Source: Mycobacterium sherrisii (GTDB lineage Bacteria > Actinomycetota > Actinomycetes > Mycobacteriales > Mycobacteriaceae). From it: a stretch of DNA of 64,000 nt. Under the pieces are notes generated by a model, which was not told the origin of the DNA, did no database searches, and saw only the letters and a list, made by a program, of their open reading frames with translations. Of this stretch, positions 58,947 through 64,000 are shown one piece after another. The DNA lies in the NCBI RefSeq assembly GCF_002102355.1, contig NZ_LQPT01000099.1, forward strand, positions 1-64,000. The letters are read 5' to 3'. Position 1 is the first letter of the stretch, and each line of letters starts with the position of its first letter. The translations under genes were made by a program, and so were the position numbers.

Positions 58947-60091
58947 CGGCGCGCCACGGCCAGCACCTCGGTCAGCACGCGGCGCGCCACCGCCAGGTCG
59001 GCGGCATCCAACGAGGCGCGGGCGGACAGCCGCAGCCGCGAGGTCCCGGCGGGAACGGTCGGCGGCCGGAAGCAACCCACCCGCACCCCCGCGTCCAGGC
59101 ACGCCGTCGCCGCGGCCAACGCGACCTCCGGCTGCCCGAGGATCACCGAAACCACCGCGGACTCCGGGGAGTCCGGCACCCCGCAGATGCGGGCCAGTTC
59201 GCGGGCGTGCCGCAGCACCGCCGCGGGGCGCCAGGCCTCGGCCCGCAGCACGTGCAGCGCGGCCAGCGCGGAGCCGACCGCGGCCGGTGCCAGGCCGGTG
59301 TCGAAGATGAACGGGCGTGCCGCGTCGATCAGGTGGGCGCGCACCTCGGGGGGGCCCAGCACCACGCCGCCCTGACTGCCCAGCGCCTTGGACAGCGTCG
59401 TGGTCATCACCACGTCGGGAGCACCGGCGAGTCCGAGTTCGTGCAGCAGGCCGCGGCCGCCGCCGCGCACGCCGAGCCCGTGGGCCTCGTCGACGATCAG
59501 CAGCGCCCGGTGGCGACGGCAGACCTCATGCAACTCGTGCAGCGGGGCCAGGGCCCCGTCGGCGCTGAACACCGAATCGGTGATGACGACGGCCCGCTCC
59601 TCGTCACGGCCGGCCAGCGCCGACGCGACCGCCGCCACGTCGCGGTGCGGCGTCACCACCACGCGGGCCCGGGACAGCCGGCACGCGTCGACCAGCGAGG
59701 CGTGCGAATGCGCGTCGGAGACCAGCAGCGAGCCCGGGCCCGACAGGCCGACGACGACGCCGAGGTTGGCGGTGTAGCCCGACGAGAACAGCAGAGCGGC
59801 GGCGGCGCCGACGTACTCGGCGAGCTCGGCCTCGAACTGCTGGTGCAGCTCGGTATCGCCGGTGACCAGCCGCGATCCGGTGGACCCGGCACCCCAGATC
59901 CGCAGCGCCGCGACGCCCCCGTCGATCACGTCGGCATGCTGTGACAGACCGAGGTAATCGTTGGAGGCCAGGTCCAGCTCGGTGGCCACCGGCGGGCGCG
60001 GCCGCAGCGAACGACGCAGTCCCGCCTTCCGGCGCTGTTGTGCTACCTCGTCCAGCCAGGCCAGCGGGGAAACCTCGATCGGTGCCTTCAT
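58943..60091 (-). CDS. bioF: 8-amino-7-oxononanoate synthase
   Basis: 382 residues, PLP alpha-oxoamine synthase. The Lys is in [38 protein letters not shown], and [15 protein letters not shown] are conserved. It condenses pimeloyl thioester with alanine. ATG 60091 lies four bases after the bioA stop. Confidence 0.95.
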   Translation of the reverse strand: MKAPIEVSPLAWLDEVAQQRRKAGLRRSLRPRPPVATELDLASNDYLGLSQHADVIDGGVAALRIWGAGSTGSRLVTGDTELHQQFEAELAEYVGAAAALLFSSGYTANLGVVVGLSGPGSLLVSDAHSHASLVDACRLSRARVVVTPHRDVAAVASALAGRDEERAVVITDSVFSADGALAPLHELHEVCRRHRALLIVDEAHGLGVRGGGRGLLHELGLAGAPDVVMTTTLSKALGSQGGVVLGPPEVRAHLIDAARPFIFDTGLAPAAVGSALAALHVLRAEAWRPAAVLRHARELARICGVPDSPESAVVSVILGQPEVALAAATACLDAGVRVGCFRPPTVPAGTSRLRLSARASLDAADLAVARRVLTEVLAVARR

Positions 60092-60095
60092 CGCC

Positions 60096-61412
60096 CTAGA
60101 GCCTACGAGAGCCGGCACGCGTGGCGACTTCGACCATCGCGGAGGTGATCTGGGCGATCTCGGCGGGCGTGCAGATGTAGGGCGGCATGGCGTAGATCAG
60201 GTTGCGAAACGGGCGCAGCCAGATGCCGTGGTCGAGTGCCGCCGGGGTGGCCACGGCCAGGTCGACGGGCTTGTCGCATTCGATGACGCCGACGGCCCCG
60301 CACACCCGCACGTCGGCGATGCCGGGCTGGGCGCGCGCGGGCTCGAGTCCGGATGCCAGACCCGCCGAGATGTCGGCAACGCGGGATTGCCAGTCCTGCT
60401 CCAACAGCACCTGCACGCTGGCCACCGACACCGCACAGGCCAGCGGGTTGGCCATGAATGTCGGGCCGTGCATCAGCGCACCGGCCTCTCCGGTGCTGAT
60501 GGTGTGGGCGATCCCGGCAGTGCACAGCGTGGCGGCCAAGCTGAGATAACCTCCGGTCAGGGCCTTGCCGACGCACATGATGTCCGGGCTGACCCCGGCA
60601 TGGTCGGCGGCGAAGAGCTGTCCGGTGCGTCCGAAGCCGGTGGCGATCTCGTCGAAGATCAGCAGCACACCGTGCCGGTCGCAGATGTCGCGGAGGTCGC
60701 GCAGGTAGCGCGGATCGTGAAACCGCATGCCGCCGGCGCCCTGCACGACGGGTTCGACGATCACCGCCGCCAGCTCACCGGCGTGCCGGGCCAGCTGGGC
60801 TTCGAACGCCGCGCTGTAGGCCGCGTCGTAGTCACGGGGCACCTGCGGGGCGAACAGCTGGCGCGCCAGGATGTCGGTCCACAGCGAGTGCATGCCGCCG
60901 TCGGGGTCGCAGACGCTCATCGGGGTGAACGTGTCCCCGTGGTAGCCGCCGCGCCAGGTCATCAGCCGGTGCTTTCCCGGCCGGTGCCGGCTGCGCCAGT
61001 ACTGCAACGCCATCTTGACCGCGACCTCGACCGATACCGAGCCGGAGTCGCTGAAGAACACCGTCTCGAGGCCGGCCGGGGTGATGTCGACCAGCAGCTC
61101 GGCCAGCCGGGCGGCCGGCTCGTGGGTCAGGCCGCCGAACATGACGTGATTCATGGTTTTCAGCTGGGCGGCGAGCGCCGCGTCCAGCACCGGATGCCCG
61201 TGCCCGTGGATCGCGGTCCACCACGAGCTCATCGCGTCCAGCACCTCGATCGGCGCGCCATCCCTGATCAGCTTTAACCAGGGGCCGCGGGCCCCGACGG
61301 CAACCAGCGGCGCAAGGCTTTCATTGCCGATGGTGCTGTAGGGATGCCACAGATGTGCGGCGTCGATCGCGCTGATTTGCTCGGGCGTCAACCCGGATCT
61401 TGCCGCAGGCAT
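60096..61412 (-). CDS. bioA: Adenosylmethionine-8-amino-7-oxononanoate aminotransferase
   Basis: 438 residues (437 in M. tuberculosis). PLP class III fold; Lys in [30 protein letters not shown], and [16 protein letters not shown] are characteristic. It makes 7,8-diaminononanoate. ATG 61412 gives [17 protein letters not shown]. The first gene of bioA-bioF-bioD-RNA-ligase-like. Confidence 0.96.
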   Translation of the reverse strand: MPAARSGLTPEQISAIDAAHLWHPYSTIGNESLAPLVAVGARGPWLKLIRDGAPIEVLDAMSSWWTAIHGHGHPVLDAALAAQLKTMNHVMFGGLTHEPAARLAELLVDITPAGLETVFFSDSGSVSVEVAVKMALQYWRSRHRPGKHRLMTWRGGYHGDTFTPMSVCDPDGGMHSLWTDILARQLFAPQVPRDYDAAYSAAFEAQLARHAGELAAVIVEPVVQGAGGMRFHDPRYLRDLRDICDRHGVLLIFDEIATGFGRTGQLFAADHAGVSPDIMCVGKALTGGYLSLAATLCTAGIAHTISTGEAGALMHGPTFMANPLACAVSVASVQVLLEQDWQSRVADISAGLASGLEPARAQPGIADVRVCGAVGVIECDKPVDLAVATPAALDHGIWLRPFRNLIYAMPPYICTPAEIAQITSAMVEVATRAGSRRL

Positions 61413-61474
61413 AGAGACCGAGCGTAAAGCAGCCGGCTCGCACAAAACCCCCCCATCGGGGAGCATCTATCGGC

Positions 61475-61969
61475 ATGGCATTGCCCTACCCGTTCGAAGA
61501 CCCGCACGGCGGTGACCGCCCCGACTCCCGGCACGCGCCCCAGCAGCCGGACGGCGCGGTCGACTTTCAACCAATGCCTTACGGCGACAACAACTTTGAC
61601 GCTGCGAAGACGCACGTAGTGCGGGTGCGGGTGGCTCCGTGGGATTTGATCGCGACGGTCACCCTGGTGGTGCTGCTGATCGTCCTGGCGACGGCGACGA
61701 CGTGGCCGACCCGGCTGTACGGCTTCCTTGGCGAGGTGTGCTCGGACGAAACCTGCGGAATGGTGCCGTTTCAGCTCGACGTGTACATCTACCCGGTGGT
61801 GTGGGGCGGTATCGGGGCGGCGATCGCCGCGGCCGGCATCGGTCCGTTCGTTTCGCTGCTCAAGGGCTGGTATATGTCCTTCTGGCCGGTGCTCTCGCTG
61901 GCGATCATCATGGTCAGTTCGGCCATCGGCGACTCGCTGACGGTGTTCAGTTCGCGGTACTGGCACTGA
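61475..61969 (+). CDS. Small membrane protein (Rv1567c-like)
   Basis: 164 residues with a Pro/Asp-rich cytoplasmic N-terminus (about 1-55) and three helices (about 56-78, 105-128 and 130-150). A CSDETCG pair of Cys lies in the first outer loop. Function unknown; M. tuberculosis has a shorter homologue (about 94 aa). It diverges from bioA by 62 bases. The start ATG 61475 (MALPYPFEDPH) is the first in frame. Confidence 0.72.
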   Translation: MALPYPFEDPHGGDRPDSRHAPQQPDGAVDFQPMPYGDNNFDAAKTHVVRVRVAPWDLIATVTLVVLLIVLATATTWPTRLYGFLGEVCSDETCGMVPFQLDVYIYPVVWGGIGAAIAAAGIGPFVSLLKGWYMSFWPVLSLAIIMVSSAIGDSLTVFSSRYWH

Positions 61970-62289
61970 CCGCAACCCATCGCGATCGCGTACCGGCGTG
62001 AGACCGAAATCACAACTGCCGATAAAGATTTGAGCTCGGCGGTCTCCGTCCGGTTACGGTCCGACAAAAAATCTTTCGTGGAGCTCAGCGGCTATTTTCG
62101 GGCGCGCTGTTCTGTTGTAAAAAGTGTCTGCAGTGACTGGTGTGACTCACCGGGTTAACCGACTGATTCACGTCCCCGCAAGGAGGCGGCGTTCGACCCT
62201 CGGGTCGTCGCGAGTCATCGCACGGCGGCCGAGGCGACCTACCGCGCCAAGGCCTTGACCCGACAGAGTTCAGGAAGGGCGGAACTCCC
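61970..62289. other. Leader region upstream of ripD
   Basis: A 320-base gap. It contains an AT-rich part (about 62020-62115, with AAAAAATC and TGTTGTAAAAAGTG), a likely promoter area, then a GC-rich stretch with CGACCC-TC-GGGTCG (near 62193-62206) and other pairings, possibly a structured leader. I looked for a ydaO-type c-di-AMP riboswitch and did not find its conserved blocks. No gene seen. Confidence 0.4.
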
Positions 62290-63027
62290 ATGAAGCGCAT
62301 CTATACGTTTGCTGTCGGCCTCGCCATCTTGGCGGCGCCGATGGCCGCCGCCCCGGTGATCGCCGCGGCCGACCCGGGAATCCGGGCCACGGACTACCAG
62401 CAAGTCACCGACGTGGTGATCGCCCGGGGCCTGTCGCAGCGCGGCGTGCCCTTCTCGTGGGCGGGCGGCGGAATCAACGGCCCCTCTCGAGGCACCGGCA
62501 CCGGCATCAACACCGTCGGCTTCGACGCGTCGGGCCTGATGCAATACGCCTACGCCGGCGCCGGCATCAAGCTGCCACGCTCGTCCGGGGCGATGTACCG
62601 AGTCGGGCAGAAGGTACTGCCGCAACAGGCACAGAAGGGCGACCTGATCTTCTACGGCCCGGAAGGCACCCAAAGCGTCGCCATGTACCTGGGCAACAAC
62701 CAAATGCTCGAGGTGGGTGACGTCGTGCAGGTCTCGCCGGTACGCACCAACGGCATGACGCCCTATCTGGTGCGGGTGCTCGGCGCCCAGTCGCCGCTGC
62801 AAACGCCGCTGCAGCAAGCCCCGGCGCAGCAGGCGCCAACCCAACAGACGCCGCTACAGCAGCTGCCGACCCAGCAGGCCCCGTTGCAGCAGCTTCAGGC
62901 ACAGCAACCGCCGCTGCAGCCCGCCCCGCTGCAGCAGCAGCCGGCCCAACCGCAGCTGCCGCAAATGCCGCAGCTGCCGAACCTGCAGGCACTGCTGCAG
63001 CCGTCCCCGACGGGCACGACGCCGTAG
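62290..63027 (+). CDS. ripD: NlpC/P60-fold peptidoglycan-binding protein, catalytically dead (RipD)
   Basis: 245 residues. A signal peptide (about 1-27) precedes an NlpC/P60 fold. The usual nucleophile Cys is Ala80 (GFDASGLMQYAY) and the catalytic His is Ser129 (TQSVAMYLG), the same two losses as M. tuberculosis RipD (Rv1566c). From about 166 the C-terminus is a Pro/Gln-rich repeat of PLQQ/APTQQ type units. It should bind but not cut peptidoglycan, at the cell surface. The start is ATG 62290 after AGGAAGGGCGGA. Confidence 0.92.
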   Translation: MKRIYTFAVGLAILAAPMAAAPVIAAADPGIRATDYQQVTDVVIARGLSQRGVPFSWAGGGINGPSRGTGTGINTVGFDASGLMQYAYAGAGIKLPRSSGAMYRVGQKVLPQQAQKGDLIFYGPEGTQSVAMYLGNNQMLEVGDVVQVSPVRTNGMTPYLVRVLGAQSPLQTPLQQAPAQQAPTQQTPLQQLPTQQAPLQQLQAQQPPLQPAPLQQQPAQPQLPQMPQLPNLQALLQPSPTGTTP

Positions 63028-63066
63028 GTTCCCAGCCTTCCGAACACCGCTACCTGCTCCGCCAGG

Positions 63067-63085
63067 CCGCCTCGCCGAAAGGCGG
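63067..63085. terminator. Candidate hairpin after ripD
   Basis: CCGCCT-N7-AGGCGG, a GC-rich stem 40 bases after the ripD stop and before the acyltransferase gene. No U tract, as is common in mycobacteria. Confidence 0.45.
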
Positions 63086-63129
63086 GTGGTCAGGCGCAGG
63101 TGGCGGTTTTCGGTAAATTAACGGTGACC

Positions 63130-64000
63130 ATGCAGATCTCGTCGCCGTTCCCGCACTTCGCCGCTGCCGCAAAACCGGCCGCCGGCGGCGCGCCGACCAA
63201 GGGATCTCAGGAGTTCTACCGCTACGACCTGGACGGTTTGCGCGGCATCGCGATTGCGCTGGTCGCGATGTTCCACATCTGGTTCGGCCGGGTGTCCGGC
63301 GGGGTGGACGTGTTTCTGGCATTGTCCGGCTTCTTCTTCGGCGGCAAGATTTTGCGCGCCGCGCTCAACCCGGCGGTGTCGTTGTCCCCGATCGCAGAAA
63401 TCATCCGGCTGATCCGCCGGCTGGTTCCGGCTCTCGTCGTGGTGCTGGCCGGGTGCGCGGTGCTCACCATCCTCGTGCAACCGCAAACACGCTGGGAGAC
63501 CTTCGCCGACCAGAGCCTGGCCAGCCTCGGCTACTACCAGAACTGGGAGCTGGCGAACACCGCCTCGGACTACCTGCGTGCCGGTGAAGCCGTGAGCCCG
63601 CTGCAGCACATCTGGTCGATGTCCGTGCAAGGCCAGTTCTACGTCGCCTTCCTGTTGTTGATCTTCGGCTGCACCGTGGCGTTCCGGCGTCTGCTCAAGG
63701 CGCACCTGCGCACCCTGTTCCTGGTGCTGCTCAGTGTGCTGACCGTGGCGTCGTTCGGCTACGCGATCTACGCGCACGGCGCCGACCAGTCGATCGCCTA
63801 CTACGACAGCTTCGCGCGCGGCTGGGAGCTGCTGCTCGGCGCGCTCATCGGCGCGGTCGTGACCTACATCCGGTGGCCGATGTGGCTGCGCACCGCCGCC
63901 GCCACCGTCGCGCTGGCCGCGATCGTGTCCTGCGGGGCGTTGATCGACGGCGTCGACGAATTCCCCGGCTCGTGGGCCCTGGTGCCGGTCGGCGCCACCA
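63130..64000 (+). CDS. Acyltransferase-3 membrane protein (Rv1565c-like), cut at the right edge
   Basis: Starts at ATG 63130 and is open to the window end (290 residues seen, no stop). It has the acyltransferase-3 pattern: RYDLDGLRGIAIALVAMFHIWF with the catalytic His, SGGVDVFLALSGFFFGG, and RLIRRLVPALVVVLAG, then several helices. Relatives acylate envelope polysaccharides or lipids and often carry a C-terminal SGNH domain, which would be outside this window. A GTG two codons upstream (63124) is an alternative start. Confidence 0.9.
   Translation, partial: MQISSPFPHFAAAAKPAAGGAPTKGSQEFYRYDLDGLRGIAIALVAMFHIWFGRVSGGVDVFLALSGFFFGGKILRAALNPAVSLSPIAEIIRLIRRLVPALVVVLAGCAVLTILVQPQTRWETFADQSLASLGYYQNWELANTASDYLRAGEAVSPLQHIWSMSVQGQFYVAFLLLIFGCTVAFRRLLKAHLRTLFLVLLSVLTVASFGYAIYAHGADQSIAYYDSFARGWELLLGALIGAVVTYIRWPMWLRTAAATVALAAIVSCGALIDGVDEFPGSWALVPVGAT

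Noticed and set aside
61970-62289. A ydaO/c-di-AMP riboswitch before ripD
   Set aside because: I looked for the conserved blocks found upstream of actinobacterial cell-wall genes and could not recognise them; only a generic GC-rich hairpin is present.

Overview
This is a 64 kb stretch of a high-GC mycobacterial chromosome. The gene order between about 9.1 kb and the right edge matches, in reverse orientation, the Rv1565c to Rv1631 block of M. tuberculosis as I remember it. Protein similarity, the coaE-GrpB fusion, TrpE/Lgt/CydDC of mycobacterial type, and a tRNA-Leu next to pdtaR all fit a Mycobacterium, most likely a slow grower other than the tuberculosis complex. The phiRv1 prophage that lies between bioB and bioD in M. 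tuberculosis H37Rv is absent; a different operon occupies that place.

Left part (1-9111): the start of an IS481-type transposase running off the edge, abutting a fragment of an IS256-type transposase; a PknF-like membrane Ser/Thr kinase diverging from an FHA-domain ABC exporter (PknF/Rv1747-like pair); then a tightly packed DNA-repair operon in which the three LigD activities (3'-phosphoesterase, ligase, primase-polymerase) are separate genes, followed by an Fpg/Nei glycosylase and preceded by a DUF402 protein.

Central part (9121-35 kb): coaE-grpB and rpsA, polA, a DUF35/thiolase pair with a KstR-like operator, a two-sided repeat array between convergent genes, pdtaR, tRNA-Leu(CAA), a lower-GC MpaB-like oxygenase gene, the adenylyl cyclase cya, an HdeD-like protein, the cydABDC cytochrome bd operon, a DUF2156 membrane protein, tesB, pykA, a DUF2752 and a TM2 protein, lgt, and trpA/trpB/trpC.

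Biosynthetic part (35-53.7 kb): trpE, a peroxiredoxin, the histidine operon hisD-C-B-H-A-impA-F-I, a Ddn-like flavin/F420 protein, nadA-B-C with a divergent Nudix regulator and a perfect operator palindrome, a lipase, and bioB with its small auxiliary protein.

Right part (53.8-64 kb): a small operon of a one-helix peptide, a large polytopic membrane protein with a duplicated Asp/His motif, a cupredoxin-like lipoprotein and a second polytopic membrane protein, which is the best candidate here for an undescribed (perhaps copper or redox) system; then the convergent bioA-bioF-bioD-RNA-ligase-like operon, a small membrane protein, the catalytically dead NlpC/P60 protein RipD and the start of an acyltransferase-3 membrane protein cut by the window edge. 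All comparisons with named M. tuberculosis genes are from memory, not from a search.
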